A stretch of 64,000 nt of DNA from Cannabis sativa (lineage: Eukaryota; Streptophyta; Magnoliopsida; Rosales; Cannabaceae), in the NCBI RefSeq assembly GCF_029168945.1, contig NC_083601.1, positions 71,351,595 through 71,415,594 of the forward strand, in the 5' to 3' direction. Position numbers and translations under genes: made by a program. Shown here piece by piece: positions 36,572-47,817 of this stretch. Every line of letters begins with the position of its first letter. The stretch's first letter is position 1. The notes beneath the pieces were generated by a model that did not search any database, had not been told where the DNA came from, and saw only the letters and a program-made list of their open reading frames with translations.

Positions 36572-38719
36572 GAATATTGCTCGTCCCCGAGTAATGAAAA
36601 ACAAAAAGAACTAAACAATAAAAACATAAATTGACAGCGACACTAACATGCTTGCACCAGATAAAATACTGCTCTTTCACACTTTGTTTAGCGACGAAAA
36701 ATGCTCTCAGAATTAGATAAAATAGAAGTGTAATTAGTGGTAGTGAATATGCATTGAACTTGTGTGTTTCGATCGAGTTTTACATGCTATCTATGTCCTT
36801 AATAATTATCAAGAGTAATTCAATCAATAAAGTGTGCAAATACTTCCCACCAACACCTTGAATTTTTATAACAACTACCCTCGATCCTCAAGTTTAAAAA
36901 GTTTGCTTCCATAAGTTGAACTAGTGCAATCCTCTCCACTAATTTAGCTTAGCTTTACAACTTAGATCAAAAGGACTTGATTAGGCTTGAAATGTGAGGT
37001 TTAGGTTCCGGTTTTGTAAAGGATGACATTTCTTAGGCTCATGACCTAATTACCTCAATTTATCAAGGACTTTTTTTTTCTCAAGCGCTCACCTAAAATT
37101 TCATTCTCAACCCACAATGTTCATTCAATCTAGTTCCCACTCTCTTGCTATATGTATGTACTATATATACATATGTATTTTTTTTTTTTCAAATCAACTA
37201 GAAAAAGAGAGGAAAAAAAACAACCTTTTTCTTTGGTTAGGGGAGGGTACACCCCAAACTTAGCCTTAAACTTGCCCCTTTCTTTTTTCCTCTCTTATTC
37301 TATTTAATACTATGATTGTACATATATGTATATATATTTATTTTTTTTCTTTTCTGTTTTTTTTTTTCGTTTTTTTACATATCTATGTATAGCAAGAGAA
37401 GGAATATAGTGTTATGTGAATCAAAACTCTCACCACCCCAACTCACATCCCATCATCATCTCTAATGTGAACCTGTTTCACCACATTTTGTAAAGTTGTA
37501 TCCTCACTTCCCTAACCCCATTAATGTTTGATTAGTCCTTGATAACTTAAGCAATTAGGATTGGATTGTGAAGGATAACATTTTGTGTGTATGTGTGGGT
37601 ATAGTGACTTTGATAGGTGTTAAGAAAAACTAGGCTTTTGGCTTAATTAGGGGTGACTATTGACAATTAAATATTCTCAGGTTGGCTTGAAAGGCTCAAT
37701 CATCCAAGAATGGCCTACATCATTTCCAAGTTATAAAGCTTGCTAGGATTTTGCCTCAAGGATTACACTAACCAATTCTAGATGCTTAAGCTCTCTTATG
37801 GTGTTAGCTATTCTAAAAACTCAAAGTATGGGATAACATAAGCACACAACTGTTGAAAGCATTCCTCATAGGCTAACATTTAGACAAGAATAACACTTAA
37901 AATTAGCATTTTCAACACACAAACCAAGGCACTCCACAAATGGAGGAAAATGAATATTTTTCATCATCGAGCGCTACCCTAAACCAAGCTGAAAATACAT
38001 GCACTATTTTCCTCATTCGCAAGCTAAAACAGAACATAACAAACATGACAAAATAACATGATGAATACACATCTAATCCACACAATGTTTATTACACACA
38101 ATACCAAAGTCAACAACAAAAGTAGACTCACAAAGTAACAAACACAAACAGTAGGAACACTTAAACTAACACACTTATTTCAGCACACACAAGCACAATA
38201 ACATTTAAACTAGGTTAACTAACTAAGGAAAAAGAGATACTCCCTCAAGATTCGAACTCTTCCCCCACTAGAGAGTCCCTGCTTGAAAATGCTGAAGCGA
38301 TGCTGATGCAATGTTGTAACAACTGGGACTTACTGCTTCAGCACACAAATTTGCTTCACACCATATTGCAGCAACCTATTTTTCTGTCATTCCCTGCTTT
38401 GCACCAGCAATAAAGATCACCACAGCACAGCAAAATCATTAGTAACTGTAGGAAATTGAAAGTTATATATATGTAATTATATAAGTATGTATATAATAAT
38501 TTTTTTCTTTTTCTTCTTTTCCTCTTTTTTTTTCTTTTTTTTCAAGGGGTGGCACACCCCAAACTTAATTTTAATCACACTCTTCTCTTCTTTTTTTTTT
38601 TACGAGGGGTGGCGCCCAAACTTATTATATAATATATATAACTAAATATAATCTTGTTCTTCCGCTCTTGGGTTGCCCAAATGTGATACAATAAGGCCAA
38701 GGCAACCCGAAGTCCTTCT
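36572..38719 (-). other. Noncoding 3' region of element D
   Basis: About 2.1 kb between the integrase tail and the polypurine tract, with long T runs and repeated (g)gggtg / ccccaaactta motifs. Athila elements often carry an env-like ORF here (family knowledge); none is visible. Confidence 0.6.
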
Positions 38720-39112
38720 TCAAGCTTCTTTCAAAGTGATGGAGGTCTTTGCTTGGTTGACCTCATCACCCCCAAACTTCACTTCTTGGCTTTTCACCAA
38801 GAATTTTCTTCTTGAAAGTGCATCACGTAGTTCCACCACCCCATCGGGATATACTCTCACCACCAAGAAAGATCCATCACACCTTGAATCTAGTCGTCCA
38901 TGAGTAGCCTTCGTTAAAGAGTTGGCGAAAATCACTTGTTGCCCAACTTCAAACATTCGAGACCAAATTTTTCTACTAAGCTTCTTTTTCTTTCTCTTCT
39001 TTTTGGGTGGGTTTTTAGGGTCAAATGATGTTTTGTCTTTGCTTTCTCGCAGCTCGTGATCCTTAGCGATTTCTTTAAGGAGAATCTTCTTTCTCACATT
39101 CTTACTATTTTT
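38720..39112 (-). pseudogene. Integrase C-terminal tail of element D
   Basis: A minus-strand frame of about 125 residues. A Lys-rich start is followed by MFEVGQQVIFANSLTK...GRLDSRCDGSFLVVRVYPDGVVELRD. This is the C-terminal DNA-binding part of Athila/Tat integrases (the VGQ.VL...GKL.SRW.GPF.V pattern). It lies directly after the protease region with no RT, RNase H or catalytic core between. The protein could not integrate DNA. Confidence 0.85.
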
Positions 39113-39645
39113 TTAATTTGGACTCTTCAACCATGTTAGGATCCATATCTATAATTGCTAAGCATTCTCCTATTGCATCAGGAGCACGTATAGGATGAAA
39201 GACCTTGAATGTGGCTTGCTCATCTTGAGCTCTCATGGTAAGCTCTCATTTTTCAACATCTATCAAAGTCCTTCCCGTAGCAAGAAATGGCCTCCCTAAA
39301 ATAATTGGAATTTCTCTATCTTCCTCATAGTCAAGAATAATGAAGTCGGTTGGAAAAATGAACTTATCAACTTGTACCAAAACATCTTCAATTTTTCCAT
39401 CTAGATGGGCCATAGAACGATCCGCTAATTGTAAAGTGACGATGGTTGGCCTTGCTTCTCCAATTCCCAACTTCTTGAAAATAGACACGGGGATGAGATT
39501 AATACTAGCTCCCAAATCACAAAGAGCTCTTCCAACATCTCGACCCCCAATAGAAATTGGAATTGTAAAGTTGCCAGGATCTTTCAATTTGGGTGGAATT
39601 TTACTTTTCAACATAACACTACATCCCTACGTCAAAGCGACAGTT
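39113..39645 (-). pseudogene. Aspartic protease region of element D
   Basis: Minus-strand frame 39614-39246 contains PPKLKDPGNFTIPISIG, then CDLGASINLIPVSIFKKLG, where DLGAS replaces the usual DTG/DSG, as is usual in Athila elements. LQLADRS and IILGRPFLATGRTLIDVE follow. After a stop near 39245 the frame goes on as ELTMRAQDEQATFKVF to about 39125, the end of the protease module. The deletion junction to the integrase tail is at about 39110-39120. Confidence 0.87.
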
Positions 39646-41439
39646 TCAAATTCGCCAAGCCTCCTTTTCTTTGTCAAAATATCCTTCAAAAACTTCACAT
39701 AAGTTGGCATTTTCTCCAAAGCTTCCACTAATGGTATATTGATGTCGAGCTGCTTTACAATATAAAGAAATCTCCGAAATTGACCATCGTCTTGTTGTTT
39801 CTTGAACCGTTGAGGAAATGGTGGAGGTGGCTTTTGCAAAGACTTTTCTGCAGCAGAATGCTGACTGGATGCTGTAACTACTGTGGGGAATTTCAGCAGC
39901 TGAAATTGCTGGTTTTTTCTTCATTTTCCCCTCTTTTTGGATTGAAGAGGGCTCCTTACTGCCTATTGCAGCCACATTTAACTCAAGAATTTTTCCACTT
40001 CTCAAGGTTATCGCTTTGCAATGCTCTTTGCCATCTCTTCGTGGGTTTTCGGCGTCACTAGGCAAAGTGCCTTGTGGTCTATTCTTCAAATCATTGACCA
40101 ATTGCCCAATTGAAATTCAAGATTCCGAAGAAATGCTGCCTGACTTTGAATTACAGCGTCATTCTTGGCCATATAGTCTCTCATTAAGCTCTCCAAAGAA
40201 CTAGTTTCAGAGCTTGAGGTTGGTGTGGTTGTTGAGGTCTTGGTTGTTGAGAAAATCCCGGTGGAAATGATTGTTTTCCTTATGCTTGTGCTCCACTTGA
40301 AGTTGCCCCTTGACCTCCCCATGAAAAATTCGGATGATGCTTCCATGCTGAATTGTAGGAGTTTGAGTATGGATTGTTGTTGTGGTTAAAGTTTTGATTA
40401 CCCACATAGCAAACCGAAGCTGGATTTGAAGGGCAATTTTCAAAAGTATGCCCATCACCACAATACACACAAGAAATTTCTGCCCTTTGAATGGCAGCGA
40501 CTGGTTGTACACTTCCTCCCATGTTCATGTTCTTCAAAATGTTGGTCATTGAGGCCATTTGAGCGGTTAGAGCTGTCAAAGCATCTACTTCAAGAACACC
40601 AGCTACTTTTCAGCTTGTAGGAGCTCTATTAGTTGACCATTGATAGTTGTTGCTAGCTATCCTTTCCAAAATCTCAAAAGCTTCATTTTAGGACTTAAAA
40701 AGAATGGCTCCATTAGCCGAAGCGTCCAAAACCATCCTAGATGTCGCATTGAGACCATTGTAAAATGTCTCAAGTTGGATACAATGAGGAATACGATGGT
40801 GTGGGCACTTTCTCAACAACTCCTTGAATCTTTCCCATGCGTCACTAGTAGTCTCATCTTCCAATTGTTGAAAGGACATGATCTCACTTTGAAACTTTGC
40901 ATTTCTTGTCGGAGGAAAGTACTTTCTCAAGAATTTTTCAGCCAAGTCATTCCAATTAGTCACTGAATCGGGAGGAAGAGTATTAAGCCATGCTGTAGCC
41001 CGATCCCTCAAGGAAAATGGGAACAACTTCAATCTTAAAGCCTCTTCACTTACTCCTTGTAGCTTGAAAGAATAACTCACCTCCAAAAATGAGCGAATAT
41101 GGAGGTGAGGATCTTCCTTTGGCGACCCACCAAATTGACCAACCGTTTGGATCATTGGAAACATGATGGGCTTGAGCTCAAAGTGAGGTGCTTGGATTTT
41201 GGGTCTCACAATACCCGAATTAAGCTCATTGAACATAGGGGTTGCATACTCTCTTATTGTTCGGGCTCTATCATCAGCCAAAGCAATAGGATTGACATCA
41301 TTATGAGCACCCCAACTTCAAACCCATCGGCCATATTGCAGCGTTTTTTAGCCTTTTGTTCCTTCCTTCTTTGTCTGAAAGTGCGTTCAATTTCGGGGTC
41401 AATAGGAGCAAGTTCAAGGTCCTCTTCTTCCTCGTTCAT
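39646..41439 (-). pseudogene. gag of element D (broken)
   Basis: Starts at ATG 41439 (MNEEEEDLELAPIDPEIERT) with a frameshift near 41280. The main block, 41281-40688, has the Athila-type capsid: PHLHIRSFLEVSYSFKLQGV, LRLKLFPFSLRDRATAWLNT, AWERFKELLRKCPHHRIP, LETFYNGL. A zinc knuckle CVYCGDGHTFENC lies at about 40475. The linker GKEHCKAITLRSGK (about 40030) and a Pro/Gln-rich stretch lead to the protease. Frames change at about 40690, 40350 and 40090, so gag is not translatable as one protein. Confidence 0.88.
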
Positions 41440-41535
41440 GCACTAGATAGCACCTGAAAAAGAAAAATTCAGCGCAACAAAATGGGATTAAAATCTCAAA
41501 CTAGAAAATAAATTGTAAAATAGTTGATAATACAC

Positions 41536-41574
41536 AATTTTTAGTTTCAATCCCTGACAACAGCGTCAAAAACT
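41536..41574 (-). other. Primer-binding site of element D (tRNA-Asp type)
   Basis: A few bases after the 5' LTR, the minus strand reads TGACGCTGTTGTCAGGGA. It matches the Athila tRNA-Asp primer site (TGGCGCCGTTGYCGGGGA) except for three or four differences, all or nearly all transitions. Confidence 0.7.
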
Positions 41575-43048
41575 TGTTGCGAAAATTATATACGCAAGTA
41601 TACACAGTCAAACAAGTAAGAAAGTGATAAGTAAGATTGTCTCCACAGGGATTGCAAACAAAGTTTGATGTAAAACCAACTAATTACAACTTAAAGCAAG
41701 AGGAAATAACATGCAAATGGTTAAGTAATGATTCAAAATTAAAAATGACATGAATTAAACTTGCTAAAATTAATACTACTGCTGCTAGAAAAATTATTTG
41801 CAAGATGAAAAATGTAATATGGCAAAAATGGCTTGAATAGCTAATTCCTTCTAGTCAGGTTTTCTTCCAGGTGTTAAAACATTGGTTCAGCATTACTCCA
41901 GCATTCTGCACAGAGATAACAAAAATTCCTCTAGGCTTGTGAGAATTTCCCAACACTCAATAATTTAAGTCTACCGCTTAGCTCAATATATTCCTATATC
42001 AAACCAGCAAGTAAAACACTATTCAAACATTAATTTTATAAGTTATGCAAGGTAAATGAAATATTCCTATTCCACTTACATAGAAAAACCTAAATCTAGG
42101 TTTTTCACTTGCTCCATTCAAGTTGAACTACTAGATCTAGCCTTTCTGGTACAAGATCTAGCTTAGCAAATTGTTATTCATGGCCAAGAAACAACAATTC
42201 AATAAAATTAAACTCACTTGAATGAATAAAGGAAAAAATGCTAGAGTAAGCTTAAACATTAATCATACCCAACATAAAAGTTCATAGCCATTCAAGCCTC
42301 AAAAGTACCCTAGCTCATATTCAAATAAAAAATTAACATCCAAATTCAAAATAGTTTAACCATGGCTGCTGCCTCTTTTTAGTTCAATAAGTTTCTTCTA
42401 ATTGCTAAGTACAAACACAAAAAAAAAGAGAAGAGAAAGAACAATATTAAGAGAACGTAAAAGAAAATTCAAAGGCAAAAGGTTGGTCCCCCTCTCTTCT
42501 TTCTTCTGCTGTGTACTTTCTGCAATTACTCCTATTCAAAAAATTGCAACTGCTGCTCACATAATGGAGGTTGATGGTGGTGTACTTCTCCTCTTTTTTT
42601 TTTAGTTGTTGGGTTTTTAGGGAACGAAATTCATACCCCAAAGTAGAAGCCCAATCTTTTCCCACATTGGCCCACCAGGTTTAGTCCCTCTCCTTCCACA
42701 ACAGCCAGCTGGTGTATTTTGAGTGACTGGGAAGAATTTTGAGGTGGATAAGTGAAACTCGTGTTTTCACGTCATTGTGAGAATGCTGAATTTGCTTCAG
42801 CAATCTGCGTCAATTTCAGCTTATGTTCCACTTCTTCCATGCTTCCTTTTTCAACAACAAACAAGGACAATTAATTGGAAAATCACACCTAATAATATCA
42901 ATATTTACAAGACTTAAAAGTTAGCTTACTAAATAGAAAATGACACTAAAACTAACTAAAATTAAGCAAATAAATACATTTTCACTACTCTTCTCACAAT
43001 ACTTTTAGTTTAAAAGCATAAAAATAACTCTATACCATAGAGTTATCA
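41575..43048 (-). repeat. 5' LTR of element D
   Basis: Pairs with 35077-36558 and is followed by the right target duplication agtga (43049-43053). Confidence 0.95.
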
Positions 43049-43053
43049 AGTGA

Positions 43054-43624
43054 ATATTGTACTCAATTGTCCCACCTATGGATGAGTACATGTTGTGAAA
43101 ATTGAGGGTTCATGTCGAAAGGTTTTTTAATGGAGCTTAAACTTAAGAAAACTCACTTAAGCTTAAGCTTAAGAAGTGTCTGAAGAGTGGTGAGACACTA
43201 AAACTCCACCTATATAGACTAGAGGTGGTGCTGCCTCTTATGAGAATTAGGAGTTATTCTCTAGAGAGTTCATGAATTGGAATTTTGCACGTGGCCATTA
43301 ACGGTGTAAGAGTGAGACATGCGGTCTCAAGTGAGCATAAGCAAGGGTGTGTGTGTTATCACCGGTTTGTACTAAAGTAATAGTGGTTCAATGCTATGGC
43401 AATAAAAATTTCATCAAACTTTGGGGTAATTACACTGAAGTAAAATTCAAATCGAAAGATATTTTACTTAATACACCTAAGCAAGATTTTTTTAAAATTG
43501 TGTATTTAGTCAATCAAAGTGGGGAAATGTTATATTTTGATATAATATTTTTTATTGATTAAATAAATGTTACAAAAGTTACAAATTTGTTATTAAAGAG
43601 ATACTATTTAATCTAGTGGGGGAT
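43054..43624 (+). other. Right interior of element C and its polypurine tract
   Basis: No gag or pol similarity. It ends in agtgggggatt (43615-43625), the polypurine tract next to the 3' LTR. The small frame at 43347-43562 has no recognisable domain. Confidence 0.6.
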
Positions 43625-44617
43625 TGTTATATTATTTATAATAATATAGTATATAGATTAAATATGTGTAATAAACTATAATAATCTGTAATATATATTA
43701 GTTGTCATTTTTTTGTAATATTTGGGGAAGTTACTTGTTACTATAAGTAACCTCCACTATTATCACCAACATTAAGAGTGTAAAAGGTGTTACACATCTT
43801 AATTTGAAATTCTTAATGCTATAGGAGTTATCGTGTGTGCATGAGTTACATCTCTATAGGAGTTATGGTGTACATGAGTGTGTGCATGAGTTACATGTCT
43901 TTTCTAGAAAACCTTAAGACTTGATAATTCTCAAAGTTATTTCCTAGAGAGTTCCTTTAGTGATTAGAGATAGGAGAAATAAACTTTTGGATAAAGGTGT
44001 AATGCCTTGTTCAAGTCAGGGGCAGACCCACATAGAGGCGAGGTGGGGCAGAAGCCCACCCTGAAAAAAAAATTGAGAAAAAAATATATATGCATTTTAG
44101 TTAGTTACAACATATAATTATAAAAAAAAGTGATATCTATGCACATAAAATAAGCTTTGGTATAATGGTAAAGTCATTCCATACATGTATAGGAGGTCAT
44201 GATTTCTAATCCAATAAAAGTATGTTTACTTTAATATTTTTATTTTACTTTTTGAACTTCTATCAATAATATTTATATTTAATCTCTTAATACTAACATA
44301 TAAATTTACATTAATTTTTAACATGTTATGCAATGTAGAAAAAAAAAAAGATGCACCCCTCACTTATAAAAGAATGGTATCGCCACACCTCAACTTAAAT
44401 CCTGAATCCGCAAGTCGTAGTGATCTTCACTAATTTACACACAAAGTTGTTAGTAAGTGTATATCTATATATGTATTATATTACATATATTGTAATCTGT
44501 TTTTTTTATCTTTTATATATATGTATGTAATATATATTGTGTATATGTGTTGTTGTAACATATATTTAATCTCTTTATTGATCTTTGTATTGTATTATAA
44601 TGTCTTGATCTCTAAGA
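43625..44617 (+). repeat. 3' LTR of element C (with insertion and deletion)
   Basis: TGTTATATTATTT at 43625 matches 32073 onward. About 200 bp including the left hairpin arm are missing near 43900, and a foreign 393-bp piece lies at 44018-44410. The end is put at about 44617 (tctaaga where the other copy has TCTAACA). Confidence 0.72.
44018..44410. mobile_element. Short non-autonomous insertion with tRNA-like interior
   Basis: The matching stretch of the 5' LTR is uninterrupted, so this is an insertion. It is flanked by caagtc (44012-44017 and 44411-44416), possibly a decayed 8-bp duplication. The ends (ggggcagaccca and, inverted, gcggattcagga) resemble each other weakly, as in hAT-type elements. 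Inside, ttggtataatggtaaag (44156-44172) and ggtcatgatttctaatcc (44195-44212) resemble tRNA boxes A and B. It could be a hAT-like MITE that absorbed a SINE, or an old SINE derivative. Confidence 0.55.
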
Positions 44618-45541
44618 TATATACGATAAACGAGAATCATTTTGACTACAATGTGTGTCTTTATATAATACATTGCATGTATATAATCAAAATGATAAAT
44701 GGTTTTGTATATTTGTTAAAAAAGAAGAGTTTTGTATTTAGTTTCCAGATCGATATGTTACCGACAGGAAAATACTGTGTGTCTCCCAGGTTAATAATAC
44801 ATGATTTTATTGCAAAATACAGATTTGATGCATTAATTAATTATATGAACTCCAACTTAATTGTATGTTGTATACATTAATTATAATTACCAATTACAGT
44901 ACCAACTGTTCATATATAATAATTTGATTATATTTTATTTATATATACATATATAAAGTAGTACATCTGCGATTCGCTTCATTATAATTCCATGTTTTCT
45001 GGAGTTGTTCCCTTCTAAAAGGTCATTATCAGACTAATTGAAATTACATAAATCTTATCTTACCAATGCTTCGTAATTAGTTCACATAAGTTAAAATGAT
45101 CTTCATTATTATATAAGATTCTCAAATTGGGGCCTGGTCGCCAGATTTTAACGCGTACTCATATGAAAAGCAATTAATTTTAGAGTGAAAGAAAAAAGCT
45201 TTGGCTCTATCTATAACTCGATATATAGCAAGTTTAGCTAGGAAACAAATCAAAGTAGTGTATTACCCGTGGCATTATTTGCACATGCAACATGGTACTT
45301 TATATATCAACCATATATTAATGACGTGGTTTAATGATGAAATGTCAAAAATTTATTTTCACTTTCAAAAAAGTGTTAAAGAAACATTTGGTGCTTGTAA
45401 TTAATTCTTCTCATTTTAGAAGTCTTGATATGAATTGTTATTTTGAATGGAATACATACCAAACGTTATAATTCACATATGTAAAATAATATATAAGCTA
45501 AAATAAACTAATTTTTTAGATAAATTAGTTTAATTAATTCT
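44618..45541. other. AT-rich spacer between C and E
   Basis: No gene, LTR or convincing repeat structure seen. The short frames at 44521-44880 and 45201-45404 have no domain features. Confidence 0.5.
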
Positions 45542-46276
45542 TGTTACCTTAGATTTTTCCCAAAATACGTGGCAGCAGCTGAGGGTGACACGTGGACTTA
45601 AAAGAGCATCCACTCACGAAAATCAATTAAGTCTTGGCCAGAAAAGTACATCTTATGGAGTGAGCCTCCCGGAGGAGAGCATAAGACACGCCTTTTCTCC
45701 AGGAGGCTAGAACTGTAACAAGGCATCTCCGGGAAGGAAAGAGATTGTTCGAACAGTCACTTCGCATTCAATGCCGCATGGGGGGAAACGTATAAAAGGA
45801 TTTGACAGATGGCGTAAGCCCCTTTTTACGGCGATTACACAACAATCGACGAGTCTAGTGACGGCTACATTGAGGACTCACATCAATCAAGGGAGGATAA
45901 AAGATTATATCCACCTAATCGCTAAGATACCTACGGTATAGGTCACGTATTTCTTATTTTGGATCTGCTAGGAATTTGTGCCATTAAGAGGCTAACACAA
46001 AAAGACAAGTGCTCCCTTTGTAGGGATCCCCCCGAAAAATACTGTAAACACCATAGGCAGAATGGAAAAGGGTGATCGATTAATAATGAATCAAGGGGAG
46101 TAAAGAAGAGAGAGAGAAATTCACCAAGAACATTCTCTGTAAAAATACTCTCATCAATAACAAAGACTCGTGGAGTAAGGCTCATTAATATCCTAACCAC
46201 GTAAAAATCACCTGCGTTAAACTTTCGACGGCTCTTCTCATTCTACTACTTAATTAGTTGCTGAAAACCTCGGTCA
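45542..46276 (+). repeat. 5' LTR of element E
   Basis: Starts TGTTACC and has GACACGTGG at about 45580, like the Tat2 LTR; it ends about GGTCA at 46276, four bases before TTTGGTGC. A TATA-like tataaaag at 45791-45798 would suit the LTR promoter. The boundaries are approximate because no second copy is available. Confidence 0.6.
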
Positions 46277-46353
46277 ATATTTTGGTGCTTTCATTGAGAA
46301 CTGAAGGAAGCGTCGTCAGATAGACAATAGTCAAAGGAAAAGTCAGATTAACA

Positions 46354-47817
46354 ATGGTGGAAACTCGTAACAATAAACGTCAGCCCTGTCCTCCTCAGGA
46401 TGCTCAAAACCCAGAAGGCGAAGAAGTAACCTCAAGAGTGAATGTAGGGTCTGAGGAGCGAGATGAGGCAGACGATGAAGAATTCAAAGAAAACTTCGAA
46501 AGGTACAACACTTACGATGAAGGTAGCTATACGGAACTACTGGTCTCGAGGCAAAAGGCAGCTGATCATGAAGCTGAGCTGGTAGCTCAAAAAGAACAAA
46601 ATAGAAGAATGCAAGAGGTGATGGTTGCCATGCAAAAAGCCATGGAAACTGCAGGGATACACATACATCCCAAGGCCATCCTAACAGGACCTGAGGAAAC
46701 ACCGAAAGATTCCTCACCGAGTACTTAGAAACCCAAGACCAGGGCACCAAGCCTTATACAGTACCCTTCCGAGGAAAACCCTAGGAAAAATCAAACTTCA
46801 ATCCCCAAGAAAGAGAAAAAGGTACAAGATCCGAGAAAAGTCCGCTTGGATTTCCCAAAAGGGAAAGGTCTGTAGAGGGGCAAGCTCCCTCGAGTGAGAC
46901 TTGGCCCTCAGGACCGAGATGATTAAAAAAGCGTACCCATGCACCAGGAACCCGGGAAGAGAGGGAGGAAAAATTGGAGGTACCCTCCAGTTGACCTAAG
47001 ACAAAAAATCAACGAAAAACATGGTGACTTACGAGACCATCCAGACAAAAAGAAACATGCACTAGCGGCTTCCGCGGGCATGCTAAATGAAGGAATTCTG
47101 GTTGAGTTAGCAATACTACGCAAAGACATTGCCAGGGTCTCCCGGAGGCGAAAAGGGGACGACTCGAATTCTAATTGCGAGGACCGGGAACCGTGCACCT
47201 GGCACATACTGGATGCAGAGCTCCCCAAGAATTTTAAGATGCCCGAGATGGTGGCATACACCGGAGACTCGGACCCCAGTGACCATTTATCCCGTTTCAA
47301 CTGGGTGATGACTGTCATGAGGGTCAGCAATGATGTAAAGTGTTTATGCCTTCCACTAACGCTGAGCGGTTCCGCTGAAGAATAGTTCAAAAATTTGGAA
47401 CCCTGATCAGTAGACTGCTGGAACAAACTACAAGTAAGCTTCTGGAGACAATTTGTGGCGGCGAGAAAGATTAACCTTGAAGTCAGCGCCCTGACTAACA
47501 TAAAACAATTGCCTGCAAAAACTCTAAAGAACTTTATAAAAAGATTCAAAGAAGAGGCTTCAAAGACCAAGAAGGTGGATGACGGACAACAGCTTGCCCT
47601 TCTCCAAGCTGGGATCCGTACGGGGACTCCTTTCTTTAACGAGCTACAACAGGAGGGAGCAACCAATCTCCAAGATTTCCAAAAGAGGGTCCAAAAGTAC
47701 ATCAATTTGGAAGAAGCCCAAATAGTGGCTTACAGAGGATACTACTCGACCGGAGTGTCAGGATATGCCCCAGAGTTCAACTCTCGGGAGCCATGCCTCC
47801 GGCCACTCCTCAAATGA
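46354..47817 (+). pseudogene. gag of element E (stops in one frame)
   Basis: Starts MVETRNNKRQPCPP, a typical Tat gag opening 78 nt after the LTR. All recognisable pieces lie in the same frame: an acidic N-terminal block with a coiled stretch (46354-46728) and a Lys/Arg-rich linker with stops. Then comes a capsid block (46939-47385, KMPEMVAYTGDSDPSDHLSRF) and its continuation (47455-47817, FVAARKINLEV...TLKNFIKRFKEEA). Stops interrupt at 46726, twice before 46939, at 47383 and just after. Damage is thus mainly nonsense mutation rather than frameshift. Confidence 0.85.

Larger units (their letters stand above)
35077..43048 (-). mobile_element. Ty3/gypsy Athila-like element D with internal pol deletion
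   Basis: Minus-strand element bounded by LTRs of 1482 and 1474 bp and a perfect 5-bp target duplication, agtga, at 35072-35076 and 43049-43053. Minus-strand LTR ends are TGATAAC...CAACA. In its own direction it has a primer site, gag with zinc knuckle, protease, then directly the integrase C-terminus, and a long noncoding 3' region with a polypurine tract. RT, RNase H and the integrase core are absent. In the first 110 or so bases the LTRs differ at about seven places, so it seems older than B1. It lies inside element C. Confidence 0.92.
32073..44617 (+). mobile_element. Noncoding LTR element C, split by element D
   Basis: Two related LTRs (32073-32889 and 43625-44617) enclose 32890-35076 and 43054-43624 once D and its TSD are removed. 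A polypurine tract (agtggggga) precedes the right LTR, so the strand is +. After removal of the MITE-like insert at 33249-33644 only about 2.3 kb of AT-rich interior remains, with no gag or pol similarity. No clear 5-bp target duplication is seen (left gcaat, right tatat). It looks like a non-autonomous LARD/TRIM-type element whose mobilisation would need enzymes from another element (inference). Confidence 0.72.

Noticed and set aside
44156..44212. Functional tRNA gene
   Set aside because: Only box A- and B-like motifs; the arms do not pair into a cloverleaf and it lies inside a mobile insertion.
44521..44880. 119-codon frame with hydrophobic residues
   Set aside because: AT-rich composition, starts inside the end of the C LTR, and has no motif or homologous copy in the other LTR.
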